A stretch of DNA of 55,465 nt from Caryophanon latum (GTDB lineage Bacteria > Bacillota > Bacilli > Bacillales_A > Planococcaceae), in NCBI RefSeq assembly GCF_001700325.1, contig NZ_MATO01000013.1, forward strand, positions 1 to 55,465, given 5' to 3'. This document shows, in pieces, positions 26,711 through 36,559 of the stretch; the stretch's first letter is position 1; each line of letters starts with the position of its first letter. The position numbers were made by a program, and so were the translations under genes. A model generated the notes under the pieces. It ran no database searches, had not been told where the DNA came from, and saw nothing but the letters and a program-made list of their open reading frames with translations.

Positions 26711-27292
26711 TTATTGCTCAGGCAATTCCTTCACCTTTTGTAATGCGATAACAAACGGTGGGTCATTTTGCTGATTTAAAAATTGATATTTTAGCACATG
26801 CACATGCTTTTGTGGCAGACGTGACACGTAATCAATAACAGCGTCGCGCTCCTCCTTGCCGCCTTCATGCCCATGATAAATAACGAGCACGATTATGCCG
26901 TCAATCGTCAGCAACTTTAGTAGCTCCTCAATAGCGGTAATTGTCGTGTTCGGCTTCGTAATGATGTCGTGGTCGCTACCTGGTAAATAGCCTAAGTTAA
27001 ATACGGCAGCGCTCACTGGCTTCGTCACATATTTCGCGACGTTTTCGTGTCCGTCTTTCAGTACGAGTGCGCGGTGCTCAAGCCCTTCATCGAGCAGGCG
27101 AAGAAGTGTCGCATCGACCGCCTCCTTTTGCACATCAAACGCATACACTTGTCCATTGTCACCGACGAGCTTCGCTAAAAAAAGCGTATCGTGCCCATTG
27201 CCAGCTGTGGCGTCGACGACTGTTGCACCTTCTTCAATTGCATCTGCAAGCAAGTCTTGTGCGTATTGTAATACACGTTTAAGCTTCATCAT
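26711..27292 (-). CDS. ytqB: tRNA U34 methyltransferase YtqB (MnmM)
   Basis: A 193-residue class I SAM methyltransferase. Motif I is VVDATAGNGHDT near residue 25, with motif II acidic residue in VYAFDVQ. NLGYLPG occupies the catalytic NPPF-like position (near 98), which fits the YtqB family. YtqB was recently identified as MnmM, adding the final methyl group of mnm5s2U in tRNA in B. subtilis. Its start overlaps the end of ytqA by 14 bases, so it is the second gene of that pair. Confidence 0.88.
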   Translation of the reverse strand: MMKLKRVLQYAQDLLADAIEEGATVVDATAGNGHDTLFLAKLVGDNGQVYAFDVQKEAVDATLLRLLDEGLEHRALVLKDGHENVAKYVTKPVSAAVFNLGYLPGSDHDIITKPNTTITAIEELLKLLTIDGIIVLVIYHGHEGGKEERDAVIDYVSRLPQKHVHVLKYQFLNQQNDPPFVIALQKVKELPEQ

Positions 27293-28241
27293 TTACTACC
27301 TCGTTGTAACGTTTTCCTTGCCAGCTGCCACGACGCTCAAGCTCTGCGTCGATGCCGTTTAGCACTTCCCATTTGTTGACGCTCCACATCGGACCAATCA
27401 TTAAATCAATCGGACCGTCGCCTGTAATGCGGTGGATGATCATGTCGGGCGGTAAAATTTCAAGCTGGTCTGCCACAAGTTGTACGTACTCGCCTTGATC
27501 CATAAATTCGAGCATCCCTTTTTCGTATTGCTTAACCATCGGCGTACCTTTTAATAAGTGTAGCAGATGGATTTTAATGCCTTGAACGTCGAGCTTTGCA
27601 ACTTCGCGCGCTGTTTCCATCATCATGTCGTAGTCTTCTAGCGGCAAGCCGTTAATGATATGTGTTACGACGCGAATGCCGTGCTTGCGCAGTTTGTTGA
27701 CACCTTCAACGTATGTTGCGTAGTCGTGCGCGCGGTTAATTAAGCTCGCTGTTTTTTCATGCACCGTTTGTAAGCCGAGCTCGACCCACAAATACGTGCG
27801 CTCATTTAGTTCAGCTAAATATTCCACGACATCGTCTGGCAAGCAGTCCGGGCGCGTTGCAATCGACAAGCCCATTACCCCTTCGCAAGCAAGAGCCGCT
27901 TCGAATTTTTCTTTCAGGACTGGGAGCGGTGCGTGCGTGTTCGTATACGCTTGGAAGTACGCCATCGTTAAGCCGTTTTTCCATTTGTGTTCCATTTTTT
28001 CTTTAATTTGTTCGAACTGCACAGCAATCGGATCGACTTTATTGCCGGCGAAGTCACCAGAGCCAGCTGCCGAACAAAACGTACAGCCGCCGAATGCGAC
28101 CGTGCCGTCACGGTTTGGGCAATCGAAGCCAGCATCGAGTGCGACTTTGTATACTTTCTTGCCAAATTCATTTCGTAAATAACGGTTCCATGTATAATAA
28201 CGCTTTCCATCTGATGGGAAAGGGAAGTTTGTTTCTGTCAT
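27279..28241 (-). CDS. ytqA: Radical SAM protein YtqA
   Basis: A 320-residue radical SAM protein of the TIGR01212 type. The cluster motif is unusual in spacing: CPNRDGTVAFGGCTFC (about residues 41-56), followed by SAAGSGDFAG. The TIM-barrel strands GLSIATRPDCL and WVELGLQT follow, and HIINGLPLE near 195. The substrate is not known; cotranscription with the tRNA methyltransferase gene suggests RNA modification, which is inference. It has a TAAGGAGTG ribosome site and is divergent from the leuS T-box. Confidence 0.88.
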   Translation of the reverse strand: MTETNFPFPSDGKRYYTWNRYLRNEFGKKVYKVALDAGFDCPNRDGTVAFGGCTFCSAAGSGDFAGNKVDPIAVQFEQIKEKMEHKWKNGLTMAYFQAYTNTHAPLPVLKEKFEAALACEGVMGLSIATRPDCLPDDVVEYLAELNERTYLWVELGLQTVHEKTASLINRAHDYATYVEGVNKLRKHGIRVVTHIINGLPLEDYDMMMETAREVAKLDVQGIKIHLLHLLKGTPMVKQYEKGMLEFMDQGEYVQLVADQLEILPPDMIIHRITGDGPIDLMIGPMWSVNKWEVLNGIDAELERRGSWQGKRYNEVVNDEA

Positions 28242-28319
28242 TGTTCTTCACTCCTTAACGCTTTATTGTACCATGTGAGGCGCACACGTCCATAATTTTG
28301 ATGCGTAAAAAACAAACGC

Positions 28320-28348
28320 TTGTGATTTTGTGTAGATTCGATTAAAAT
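28320..28348 (+). promoter_or_regulatory. leuS promoter
   Basis: TTGTGA (28320-28325), 17-bp spacer, TAAAAT (28343-28348), just upstream of the T-box leader. Confidence 0.7.
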
Positions 28349-28370
28349 TAATGCCAATACACAACGACTA

Positions 28371-28611
28371 TGAAGAGGAATAGTAGCGATTGGCGTTTTT
28401 TCAGAGAGTTAGCGGTTGGTGCGAGCTAATAAAACAATGACGTGAACTCGCCTTGGAGTCTGCAAGTAGTGGAATAAAACACGAATTGCCGTTTTCTCTG
28501 CGTTAAAGAGCTTAAGTTGAGTGGTTACACTAAATTGGGTGGTACCGCGGGAGAATCGCATTATGCTCTCGTCCCTTTCCTGTTATGGCAGGCGAGGGGC
28601 GGGATTTTTTT
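28371..28611 (+). promoter_or_regulatory. T-box leader controlling leuS (leucine specifier CTC)
   Basis: A T-box with the conserved GGGTGGTACCGCGGG (28537-28551) antiterminator bulge. A specifier loop displays GAACTC with codon CTC at 28447-28449, matching leucine. A terminator is at 28571-28611 (GTCCCTTTCCTG with CAGGCGAGGGGCGGGA, then seven T). Uncharged tRNA-Leu should permit read-through into leuS. Confidence 0.95.
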
Positions 28612-28640
28612 ATTTCACGAATTTTCAGTTATTTTAAGTG

Positions 28641-28827
28641 GTATGGATTATTTTGTAACAGCTATGTTGAATGCATAGGCGTTTGCATGGCTGGTAGCGA
28701 AGCGGCGAGACTCCTAGGGGAACAGCTCGTGACTCAAGACCCCACAGACGCGAAGTATGAGCGTCGAGGAGGCTTGAGCCGAGCCCCAGGAAAGCGAGCC
28801 GTATGAAGCGAACAGCCAAATCCATAC
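28641..28827. repeat. Palindromic element in the leuS leader
   Basis: Possible outer ends GTATGGATT (28641-28649) and AATCCATAC (28819-28827) are perfect inverted repeats; inner ends are TGGCTG (28688) and CAGCCA (28818). It carries the canonical arms CTCCTAGGGG/CCCCAGG, CTCAAG/CTTGAG and the apical hairpin GACGC-GAAGTATGA-GCGTC (28747-28765). It lies between the T-box terminator and the leuS ribosome site. Confidence 0.85.
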
Positions 28828-28858
28828 TAATATGAACTTATTACGAGGAGGTTTTTTC

Positions 28859-31273
28859 ATGAGCTTTAACCATAAGCAAATCGAAAAAAAATGGCAAAAT
28901 TATTGGCAAGATAACAAATCATTCAAAACGTTAAACGACGATTCAAAGAAAAAGTTTTACGCGCTTGATATGTTCCCGTACCCGTCAGGATCTGGCTTAC
29001 ACGTAGGTCACCCAGAAGGCTACACAGCGACGGACATTTTATCTCGCTACAAACGTATGAACGGCTACGACGTATTACATCCAATGGGCTGGGATGCGTT
29101 CGGTTTACCGGCAGAGCAATACGCGCTAGATACAGGGAATGACCCTGCAGAATTTACAGAAAAAAATATCGCGACGTTTAAACGTCAAATTAACGAGTTA
29201 GGTTTCTCGTACGACTGGGATCGTGAAATTAACACGACAGATCCGAAATATTACAAATGGACGCAGTGGATTTTCACGAAATTAGTGGAAATGGACTTAG
29301 CGTACGTAGACGAAATCGCCGTGAACTGGTGTGAAGCATTAGGTACAGTATTAGCAAATGAAGAAGTAATCGACGGTTTATCAGAGCGCGGTAGCCACCC
29401 AGTTGTGCGCAAGCCGATGCGTCAATGGGTGCTACGCATTACGAAGTACGCAGACCGTTTACTTGACGATTTAGAAGAAGTAGATTGGCCAGAATCAATT
29501 AAAGATATGCAGCGCAACTGGATCGGTCGTTCTGAAGGTGCACAAGTACGCTTTGCAATCGATGGCTCAGAGCAAACGTTTGAAGTGTTCACGACGCGTC
29601 CTGACACGTTATTCGGTGCAACGTATGCAGTGCTTGCACCAGAGCATAAGCTAGTAGCGGACATTACAACGCCAGAGCAAAAAGAAGCGGTCGAAGCATA
29701 TCTTGAAAAAGTATCGTTAAAATCAGACCTTGAGCGTACAGATTTAGCGAAAGAAAAAACAGGTGTATTCACAGGGGCATATGCAATCAACCCAATTAAC
29801 GGCGAAAAAATGCCGATTTGGATTGCGGACTACGTATTAGTTTCTTACGGTTCAGGTGCGATTATGGCCGTTCCTGCACATGACGAGCGCGACTACGAAT
29901 TCGCAAAAGAGTTCAACTTACCGATTAAAGCAGTACTTGAAGGTGGCGACATCGACAAAGAAGCGTTCACTGGCGACGGTGTACACATTAACTCAGGTTT
30001 CTTAGACGGCTTAAACAAAGCTGACGGTATCGCAAAAGCAATCGCTTGGCTTGAAGAAAACGGTGTCGGCGAGAAGAAAGTAACGTACCGCCTACGTGAC
30101 TGGTTATTCTCTCGTCAACGTTATTGGGGTGAGCCAATTCCAGTTATTCACTGGGAAGATGGCACAATGACGACAATTCCTGAAGACCAATTACCACTTG
30201 AGTTACCGAAGACGACAAACATTCGTCCTTCAGGTACTGGTGAGTCACCACTTGCAAACATTGAAGAGTGGGTAAACGTTGTAGACCCTGAAACAGGGAA
30301 GAAAGGTCGCCGCGAAACGAACACGATGCCGCAGTGGGCTGGTTCTTCATGGTACTTCTTACGCTACATCGATCCGACGAATGAAAATGCCATTGCAGAC
30401 CCAGAGCTACTGAAGCGCTGGTTACCAGTAGACATTTACATCGGTGGTGCAGAGCATGCTGTCCTTCACTTACTGTACGCGCGCTTCTGGCATAAAGTAT
30501 TATATGACCTAGGCGTTGTACACACGAAAGAGCCATTCCAAAAGCTATTTAACCAAGGGATGATTTTAGGTGAAGGGAACGAAAAAATGTCGAAATCAAA
30601 AGGGAACGTTGTAAACCCTGACGACATTATCGAGTCTCACGGTGCCGACACATTACGTTTATACGAAATGTTCATGGGTCCACTTGAAGCTTCAGTTGCT
30701 TGGTCAACGAACGGTCTTGACGGTGCACGTCGCTTCTTAGACCGCATTTGGCGCTTATTCATAACAGAAGAAGGCACGCTAGCGGACAAAGTACAAAACG
30801 TTGAAAATAAAGACCTTGAAAAGTCATATCACCAAACAGTGAAAAAAGTAACAGAAGATATCGAAGGCATTCGCTTCAACACTGCTATTTCACAAATGAT
30901 GGTGTTCATTAACGATTGCTACAAAGCAGAAGTCATTCCAACTGAGTACGCACAAGGCTTCATTAAATTAATCGCACCGATCGCGCCACACGTTGCTGAA
31001 GAAATTTGGAGCATTATGGGCAATGCAGAATCATTAACGTACGCTGCATGGCCAACGTTTGATGAATCGAAGCTTGTAGACGACGAAGTGGAAGTAGTTG
31101 TACAAGTAGCAGGTAAAGTACGTGCGAAAATTAAAGTTGCAAAAGACGCAACGAAAGAAGAGCTAGAGCAAATTGCATTAGCAGATGAAAAGGTTCAAGA
31201 GTTTATCGAAGGCAAAGACATTAAAAAAGTTGTTGTCATTCCAGGTAAATTAGTAAACATCGTAGCAATTTAA
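28859..31273 (+). CDS. leuS: Leucyl-tRNA synthetase
   Basis: An 804-residue class I synthetase. The HIGH-type site is [15 protein letters not shown] near residue 40, the editing domain (CP1) spans about 220-415, and KMSKS is at 576-580. The C-terminal anticodon and tRNA-binding domains end in [15 protein letters not shown] use ATG 28859 behind GAGGAGG rather than the ATG at 28832. Leader control is by the T-box upstream. A terminator follows at 31289-31326. Confidence 0.98.
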   Translation: MSFNHKQIEKKWQNYWQDNKSFKTLNDDSKKKFYALDMFPYPSGSGLHVGHPEGYTATDILSRYKRMNGYDVLHPMGWDAFGLPAEQYALDTGNDPAEFTEKNIATFKRQINELGFSYDWDREINTTDPKYYKWTQWIFTKLVEMDLAYVDEIAVNWCEALGTVLANEEVIDGLSERGSHPVVRKPMRQWVLRITKYADRLLDDLEEVDWPESIKDMQRNWIGRSEGAQVRFAIDGSEQTFEVFTTRPDTLFGATYAVLAPEHKLVADITTPEQKEAVEAYLEKVSLKSDLERTDLAKEKTGVFTGAYAINPINGEKMPIWIADYVLVSYGSGAIMAVPAHDERDYEFAKEFNLPIKAVLEGGDIDKEAFTGDGVHINSGFLDGLNKADGIAKAIAWLEENGVGEKKVTYRLRDWLFSRQRYWGEPIPVIHWEDGTMTTIPEDQLPLELPKTTNIRPSGTGESPLANIEEWVNVVDPETGKKGRRETNTMPQWAGSSWYFLRYIDPTNENAIADPELLKRWLPVDIYIGGAEHAVLHLLYARFWHKVLYDLGVVHTKEPFQKLFNQGMILGEGNEKMSKSKGNVVNPDDIIESHGADTLRLYEMFMGPLEASVAWSTNGLDGARRFLDRIWRLFITEEGTLADKVQNVENKDLEKSYHQTVKKVTEDIEGIRFNTAISQMMVFINDCYKAEVIPTEYAQGFIKLIAPIAPHVAEEIWSIMGNAESLTYAAWPTFDESKLVDDEVEVVVQVAGKVRAKIKVAKDATKEELEQIALADEKVQEFIEGKDIKKVVVIPGKLVNIVAI

Positions 31274-31288
31274 TTGTATACTAACAAA

Positions 31289-31326
31289 AGGCTGCCTAAG
31301 TCTAGTCGCTTAGGCGGTCTTTTTTT
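31289..31326 (+). terminator. leuS terminator
   Basis: AGGCTGCCTAAG pairs with CTTAGGCGGTCT (one G-U), then seven T. Confidence 0.9.
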
Positions 31327-31347
31327 GTGAAGGTGCGATTAATGGAC

Positions 31348-31380
31348 GTTGCATTCCACGTCGAGGCAGTGTCTGCTGTA
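31348..31380. repeat. Solo end of a palindromic element
   Basis: GTTGCATTCCACGTCGAGGC resembles the GTTGCTTTTCACGTCGAGGC end of 19037-19282. No partner end is present. Confidence 0.5.
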
Positions 31381-31398
31381 ACATAAAAAATCAAATGT

Positions 31399-31720
31399 GT
31401 TGATAAGCCTTTTATATAGCTGGTTTAGCTTTCGAATTACATCGTTGTGGCAGGGAGCGTGCGGCGAGAATCCTAGGGGAAAAGCTCGTGACGAAACACC
31501 CTGCAACTGCTCGCGGTGAGGAGGCTTGAGGAAGGTGGTGAACGCCACTCACTATACGAGTCACCACCTTCAGAACAAACATCGTGTTCGCCCCCGAGCC
31601 CCAGGAGATGGATCTGCGACGAGTAACCGCAGGAGCAAAATCTTTTCTGCCTCGAGTAACCGCAGAGGCACCCGCGAGCCGCAAGACGTGACCTGCCAAT
31701 AAATAAATGAACGTATCAAC
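31399..31720. repeat. Largest composite palindromic element (modules X and Y)
   Basis: A 322-bp element with GTTGAT (31399) and ATCAAC (31720) ends. In order it holds the CTCCTAGGGG-like arm, CTTGAG, module X with a changed loop (GGTGGTGA with TCACCACC around GAGT/ACTC), the conserved tail ACATCGTGTTCGCC, the CCCCAGG arm, and two unlike copies of module Y (TGCGACGAGTAACC, then TGCCTCGAGTAACC, whose TGCCTC pairs with GAGGCA). Confidence 0.8.
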
Positions 31721-31771
31721 ATTCCTGATAAACAACAAATACAATACGCAATGAAAAAGGAGAATACAAAC

Positions 31772-31963
31772 ATGAAATATAATCAAAAAATTATGCTAAA
31801 ACTAATTAACGAAACACGCTCACTTCACGATGAGCTAAAGCAAATTAAGCGCGACACTGGCTTAGAAAAAAACTTAGCGGTGCGTGCGCTGTACCACGCC
31901 GTCGTATCTGAAAGTGGCCCGTACCAAACGCGCTATCAAGAACTCGAGCGCGAATATAAATAA
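31772..31963 (+). CDS. Small helical protein of unknown function
   Basis: A 63-residue, strongly charged protein (NETRSLHDELKQIKRDTGLEK) that I do not recognise. It has no membrane span or metal motif and is predicted by eye to be mostly helical. An AAAGGAG site six to eight bases upstream of ATG 31772 supports translation. An in-frame ATG at 31751 would place that site inside the gene. A strong terminator follows at 31972-32016. It sits alone between two intergenic elements, with codon use like its neighbours. Confidence 0.6.
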   Translation: MKYNQKIMLKLINETRSLHDELKQIKRDTGLEKNLAVRALYHAVVSESGPYQTRYQELEREYK

Positions 31964-31971
31964 TATGAAAT

Positions 31972-32016
31972 GACGGCAAGCAGTTCGCGTACGTGCGAGC
32001 GCTTTGCCGTTTTTTC
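31972..32016 (+). terminator. Terminator after the small protein gene
   Basis: GACGGCAAGC pairs with GCTTTGCCGT, with an inner CGCGTACGTGCG helix, then six T. Confidence 0.85.
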
Positions 32017-32077
32017 GTTAATGTGCACGATGTTTTATTATGATTTTTTGCTTGAAATCGGTACACTTATATTAGAT

Positions 32078-32220
32078 AAATTGATTGCGTGCTGATGTGA
32101 GCGTAATCGGCGAGACTCCTAGGGGAACAGCTCGTGCTTCATGACAAACATCGTGTTCGCCGCTGAGCCCTAGGAAAGCGAGCCAAATGGAGCGAAAATC
32201 AACCGATATGTAATCAATTT
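32078..32220. repeat. Short palindromic element with 9-bp perfect terminal repeats
   Basis: AAATTGATT (32078-32086) and AATCAATTT (32212-32220) bound 143 bp. It contains the CTCCTAGGGG/CCCTAGG arms and only the tail of module X (CATGACAAACATCGTGTTCG); the central hairpins are deleted. Confidence 0.8.
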
Positions 32221-32237
32221 AAAAAGGGGGGCATTCC

Positions 32238-32672
32238 ATGAAACAAACGACATACGAACTCGACATCGTAGCACCACCGCAGCACGTATACGACACGCTG
32301 CGCAATGTGGACTATTGGGCGCACTTAGCACCGAATTACGACCATCATGAAAACATGGACGCGCGCACATCACACTGGGTCATGTCAGGCATTTTACCGA
32401 TGAAAAAAATCGAAGCGGACGTAACGTTTGTCAAAGAGCAGCGCCCGACAATTTTAGCGTTTGTGCTGCGCGGCAAAAATGAGCATTTCACGATTCAAGG
32501 GCAAGTTATTTTAACGCCGAACGAACGAGGGACGCATATGTTTGTACAAATTAAAGGTGGGGCAGAAGGAATGAGTGCAGTGTTGCTTAATCCGCTTTTA
32601 CATGCTGCGTTGCCGAGCGTTACGAAAAAGCTTGCGCATCGGTTGGCTGAAAAAATTGAACAAACGGTATAA
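32238..32672 (+). CDS. SRPBCC-fold (START-like) protein
   Basis: A 144-residue protein with the SRPBCC/polyketide-cyclase-like pattern. It begins with the strand QTTYELDIVAPPQHVYDTLRNVDYW, is followed by alternating strands (LRGKNEHFTIQGQVIL, TPNERGTHMFVQIKGGAEG), and ends in a long amphipathic helix (PSVTKKLAHRLAEKIEQ). It resembles CoxG-type family members. These bind hydrophobic ligands; the ligand here is unknown. It has an AAAAAGGGGGG ribosome site after the repeat at 32078-32220, and no clear terminator after it. Confidence 0.65.
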   Translation: MKQTTYELDIVAPPQHVYDTLRNVDYWAHLAPNYDHHENMDARTSHWVMSGILPMKKIEADVTFVKEQRPTILAFVLRGKNEHFTIQGQVILTPNERGTHMFVQIKGGAEGMSAVLLNPLLHAALPSVTKKLAHRLAEKIEQTV

Positions 32673-32858
32673 CATTTCGTAGACAAAGTGTGAAATTGCT
32701 TTGTCTATTTTTTATTTGTTTTAATTTGTAAAGAATTTGTTAAGATAAGCATATGTATATCCGCGCCGACAACTGGGCATGGACAAAGAAGATTGCTTGA
32801 ATGAACGAGCATCTTACGTACAGTGAAACGCTGTACGACGTAATAAGGAGGAGAGTAT

Positions 32859-34442
32859 GTGGCAGCAGTAATAGGAGGCATCGGGATCTTTTTGCTCGGC
32901 ATGACGATGCTAACGAACGGATTAAAGGAGCTTGCGGGCGACGCACTAAAAAAATGGCTCAACAAATTTACAGGCGGGGCAATTAGCTCACTATTTTCAG
33001 GTATTGTCATGACGGTGCTTGTACAATCATCAACAGCGACGACGCTTTTAACGATTGGCTTTGTAAGTGCCGGGTTATTGACGTTTGCGCAGTCGATCGG
33101 TGTCATTATCGGGGCAAACATTGGCAGTACGAGTACGGGGTGGATCATCTCGTTAATCGGCTTTAAAGTAAGCTTAGCGGCGTTTTCATTGCCAATGGTC
33201 GGCATCGGTGTATTTGCACAAATGATTGCACCACGCCAATATAAAACGTACGGGACCGTGTTAGCTGGTTTCGGGTTTTTATTTTTAGGAATTGATTTTT
33301 TACAAACAGGTATGGCGAACGCACAAAATATGATTTCATTTGAAGCGTTCGTAGCCGATTCGTTTGTGAACAAGGCGATTTTAATTGTCATCGGGATTGT
33401 GATGACCGTCATTATGCAAGCATCTTCTGCAGCGATGGCGGCAACATTAACTGCGCTATTTTCAGGTGCGATTGATTATGAGCAAGCGATTTATTTAGTA
33501 ATTGGGCAAAATATCGGAACGACAGCGACAGCGCTTATTGCTTCAATGGGGGCAAGTGTAGCGGCGAAGCGTACGTCGATGACACATGTGCTATTTAACG
33601 TGTTAACCGCGATTTTAGTCGTGCTATGTATTGCGCCGATGCTCACGTTGACGCATTATGTAACAGAGCTCATTAACGGTTCGTTTGATGAAACGCTCGC
33701 CATTGCGGTGTTCCATACGTTGTTTAGTGTGTTAGGTGCATGTATTTTCGTGCCGCTCATTAAACCGTTTGCGGCATTTATTATGCGCATCGTACCAGAG
33801 AAGGAAAATCGCTTAACGAAGCATTTAGACGACAGCATTACGAACATGCCAGCGATTGCATTGCAAGTTGGCTTTGATACGTTGCAGCAGCTATTAAAGG
33901 AGCTAACGCAAGTCGTGATGCTGCTCATTCGTGAAAAGCGTTCGACTGATGCGTATGAAAAGCGCATTGTCGAAGTAGAAATTGCACTAGAGGAAACGCG
34001 CAGATTTTTAGCGATGATTCAATCGTCAAACGTGCGCGACCGTGAGAAGCATTTAAACTTAATGCACGTAACGGATCATTTAGCGCGTTTAATTAAAGTG
34101 TTGCGCGATCAGCAGCACGCGGAGGCAGTATATTTACAAAACGAGACGATGGAAAACTTCAACGGCGTGCTAGAGCGTGTGATGGAGCGCATCGATCATA
34201 AAGAAGCGTTCATTCGCACAGCGACGTTGCTTGAAAATACGTCTAAAGAAATGGCAGACCGTCGACGTATGAAGCGTGAAGAATATTTTGAGCGTGCGAT
34301 TACGAATGAAGTAGATGTGGAGCAATCGACAGCGAAAGTGGAAGCGATTTTATGGGTGGACCGTTTAATTTTCCACTTCTTCCGTTCTTCCGCGCGTATG
34401 GCGAATTACGTACGTTTAGATGAAATGCGTCAAATGAAATAA
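32859..34442 (+). CDS. Na/Pi-cotransporter family protein with PhoU-like tail
   Basis: A 527-residue membrane protein. The N-terminal 300 residues contain two inverted Na/Pi-cotransporter repeats, each with the QSS signature: VLVQSSTATTLL near residue 52 and VIMQASSAAMAAT near 187. NIGSTSTG and NIGTTATA also occur. Residues about 330-525 are helical and PhoU-like, as in the YjbB family. The inferred role is phosphate transport. I use GTG 32859, six bases after AAGGAGGAG; a nearby ATG is out of frame and quickly stopped. It ends at a shared terminator. Confidence 0.88.
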   Translation: MAAVIGGIGIFLLGMTMLTNGLKELAGDALKKWLNKFTGGAISSLFSGIVMTVLVQSSTATTLLTIGFVSAGLLTFAQSIGVIIGANIGSTSTGWIISLIGFKVSLAAFSLPMVGIGVFAQMIAPRQYKTYGTVLAGFGFLFLGIDFLQTGMANAQNMISFEAFVADSFVNKAILIVIGIVMTVIMQASSAAMAATLTALFSGAIDYEQAIYLVIGQNIGTTATALIASMGASVAAKRTSMTHVLFNVLTAILVVLCIAPMLTLTHYVTELINGSFDETLAIAVFHTLFSVLGACIFVPLIKPFAAFIMRIVPEKENRLTKHLDDSITNMPAIALQVGFDTLQQLLKELTQVVMLLIREKRSTDAYEKRIVEVEIALEETRRFLAMIQSSNVRDREKHLNLMHVTDHLARLIKVLRDQQHAEAVYLQNETMENFNGVLERVMERIDHKEAFIRTATLLENTSKEMADRRRMKREEYFERAITNEVDVEQSTAKVEAILWVDRLIFHFFRSSARMANYVRLDEMRQMK

Positions 34443-34476
34443 AACGAAGCGGCATTTTCGCCGCTTCGTTTTTTTA
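34443..34476. terminator. Shared terminator of convergent genes
   Basis: ACGAAGCGGC pairs with GCCGCTTCGT around a 6-base loop, with T7 on the plus strand and A before the stem. It serves the cotransporter and reaches the stop codon of the convergent chemoreceptor. Confidence 0.88.
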
Positions 34477-36459
34477 TAGTTTAAAATGCTTCATATTCGC
34501 TGTAAGCTCTTCGCTTAATGCGTTCAGCTGCTCGGCTGCTGTTGCGACAGAGCGAATCGCAATGAGCTGGTCATCAGACGTTGCGGACATTTCCTCACAC
34601 GCCGCCGCAGTCGAAGCAGTTGCTTGCACGGTCAGTTCAATTTCTTTGACGATCGCATCTTTAAATGTAAGCATTGCTTCAAGCTTTAACACAGTGTCGC
34701 AAAAGCGATTATCAATGGATGTAATGACTTCAGAAATTTGCTGGAACACGTGCTCCGTTTCAACGACCGCATGACGCTGTGACGCAACGTCCGCTTCAAT
34801 TTGTGTCATTTGCGTCGTCACCGCATATGCTTCGTGCTGCAATTGCTGAATCGTTTCGCGCACGTCAACAGTTGCGGCTGCGGATTGCTCTGCTAATTTA
34901 CGCACTTCGTCAGCTACGACGGCAAAGCCTTTCCCTGCTTCGCCTGCACGAGCTGCTTCAATGGATGCATTTAACGCGAGTAAATTCGTTTGCGCAGAAA
35001 TGCTCATAATCGTATCCATGACGCTATCGATGGCATTTACTTTCGTCGATAGCACACCGACTGCTTGCGTTAAGTCGTTTAACGTTGTGGTCGATTGCTC
35101 GAACGTTTGCTGTAGGCCGTGCATCGTATGCTCACCGTGCGTATTTAATGCTGTCGCATCGCTCGTTAAGCTGCGCATTGCGACAGTTGCTTCGTTCATT
35201 TGTAGCATTTGATCCGATAGCTGCTGCGTATGAAGCAGTGCTTGGCGGCTCGTATCAGCTGTCGTCGTCGCATCGGTTGAAATAGCTGTAATGACACCGA
35301 GCATTTCTTGACTAGAAGCGGCTGTTTGGTCTGCCATCGAGTTTAAATGATGCGAACGTGCTTCGACTTGTGTTGCGGAGTTACGCGCTGTTTCAATCAT
35401 ATGGCTAACGTGCTGCTTCATGTCGTTGTAATAATTGCCGAGCGTCGCAAACTCGTCTCTCGTCGTAATGTGTACATCTTGCGTTAAGTCGCCTTGTGCC
35501 ATTTGTGCAATCGAGCGCTCAACTGTATGAAGCGGCTTGAGCATGTACGTAATGGCGAAGTACAGCACGATGCTCATAATAACTAAAATGAGCGCAGTGA
35601 AAACGAGTATGTAATTTAACAGTACATACACATCACCGTAAATGTTCTTTTCAAAATAGACGATGTTAATGACCCAATCGATCGCGCTCATTTTATTGTA
35701 AATCGTAATGGCGTCTTGTCCGTCATACGTAATGTTCATCATGCCGTGGTCAGCATCGGCGTTTAAAATCATCGATGCATACGATGTGTCATTTAATTGC
35801 TCACCGCTGCGGCTCGGGTGCACAATCGCCGTTTCGGTACTATCAAAAATAATTGGGAATCCTTCGTAGCCAAACGGTAAATCGTTCATCATTGAAACGA
35901 GCGTCGATAATAAAATATCTGCCCCGATGACCGTTTTGCCGTCTTGTAACGCAATCGCCCCTGTTACCATAAGATTACCTGTCACGCTATCGGCATACGG
36001 AGCAGTCCAAATAATTTCTCCAGGTGAGGCGATTGCTTCTTTATACCAAACGCGCTCGGTCGAATCGATTTCAGTAATTTTTGGTGTATGAGGTTCAATA
36101 ATAATGGATGTAGGAGTCGCGACATAAATAGCTTGCGCTTCCTTATTTTTATTCATAAAAGCTTGTAGACGTGGGCGATATGCTTGCTGTGGTTCGTCGC
36201 CTTGTGCGGTAGTTGTCGCAGTGTATTGTAATAACGCGGGCTCTGATAATAATAGATGAAGCTGCTGTTCGTAGCTTTCTAAAAAGGTTGTCACCGTTTG
36301 TTCGACACCTTCAGATATTGCCTCCGTCTGTGTAATAATACTATGTTCAGTCGTTGATGTTACGCGCAGTGTGTTAATAAACGTTAACGCACCAATGCCA
36401 ATCACCATAATAAAAAGAACCAAGCTGATGATTTTCCACCGGATTGATAACTGTTTCAT
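34474..36459 (-). CDS. Transmembrane methyl-accepting chemotaxis protein
   Basis: A 661-residue receptor. The first membrane span is about 8-30. An extracellular dCACHE-type sensor (about 35-280) has the motifs TERVWYKEA and [18 protein letters not shown], common in amino acid sensing receptors. The second span is about 283-305. HAMP ([21 protein letters not shown]) and the signalling domain follow, with the tip [20 protein letters not shown] and [16 protein letters not shown]. The ligand is unknown. The ribosome site is GAAGGGAG. No sigma-D-like promoter was evident to me. Confidence 0.92.
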   Translation of the reverse strand: MKQLSIRWKIISLVLFIMVIGIGALTFINTLRVTSTTEHSIITQTEAISEGVEQTVTTFLESYEQQLHLLLSEPALLQYTATTTAQGDEPQQAYRPRLQAFMNKNKEAQAIYVATPTSIIIEPHTPKITEIDSTERVWYKEAIASPGEIIWTAPYADSVTGNLMVTGAIALQDGKTVIGADILLSTLVSMMNDLPFGYEGFPIIFDSTETAIVHPSRSGEQLNDTSYASMILNADADHGMMNITYDGQDAITIYNKMSAIDWVINIVYFEKNIYGDVYVLLNYILVFTALILVIMSIVLYFAITYMLKPLHTVERSIAQMAQGDLTQDVHITTRDEFATLGNYYNDMKQHVSHMIETARNSATQVEARSHHLNSMADQTAASSQEMLGVITAISTDATTTADTSRQALLHTQQLSDQMLQMNEATVAMRSLTSDATALNTHGEHTMHGLQQTFEQSTTTLNDLTQAVGVLSTKVNAIDSVMDTIMSISAQTNLLALNASIEAARAGEAGKGFAVVADEVRKLAEQSAAATVDVRETIQQLQHEAYAVTTQMTQIEADVASQRHAVVETEHVFQQISEVITSIDNRFCDTVLKLEAMLTFKDAIVKEIELTVQATASTAAACEEMSATSDDQLIAIRSVATAAEQLNALSEELTANMKHFKL

Positions 36460-36559
36460 AATGTGAAAACTCCCTTCTTTAATATGTATAGTATATTCGT
36501 TTTAGAAGGAATGCGTTTCTAAATTGACAGAAAAAAGAAGTTTAATGTGAGGACAACAG

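Noticed and set aside
26440-26751. Open frames over the gap after the symporter gene
   Set aside because: They run through the duplicated repeat module and a terminator; composition is that of the element.
31339-31786. Minus-strand open frames of 67-124 codons
   Set aside because: They overlap the composite repeat and the start of a better-supported small gene.
32705-33412. 235-codon minus-strand open frame
   Set aside because: It is antisense to the Na/Pi cotransporter, which has clear family motifs and a strong ribosome site.
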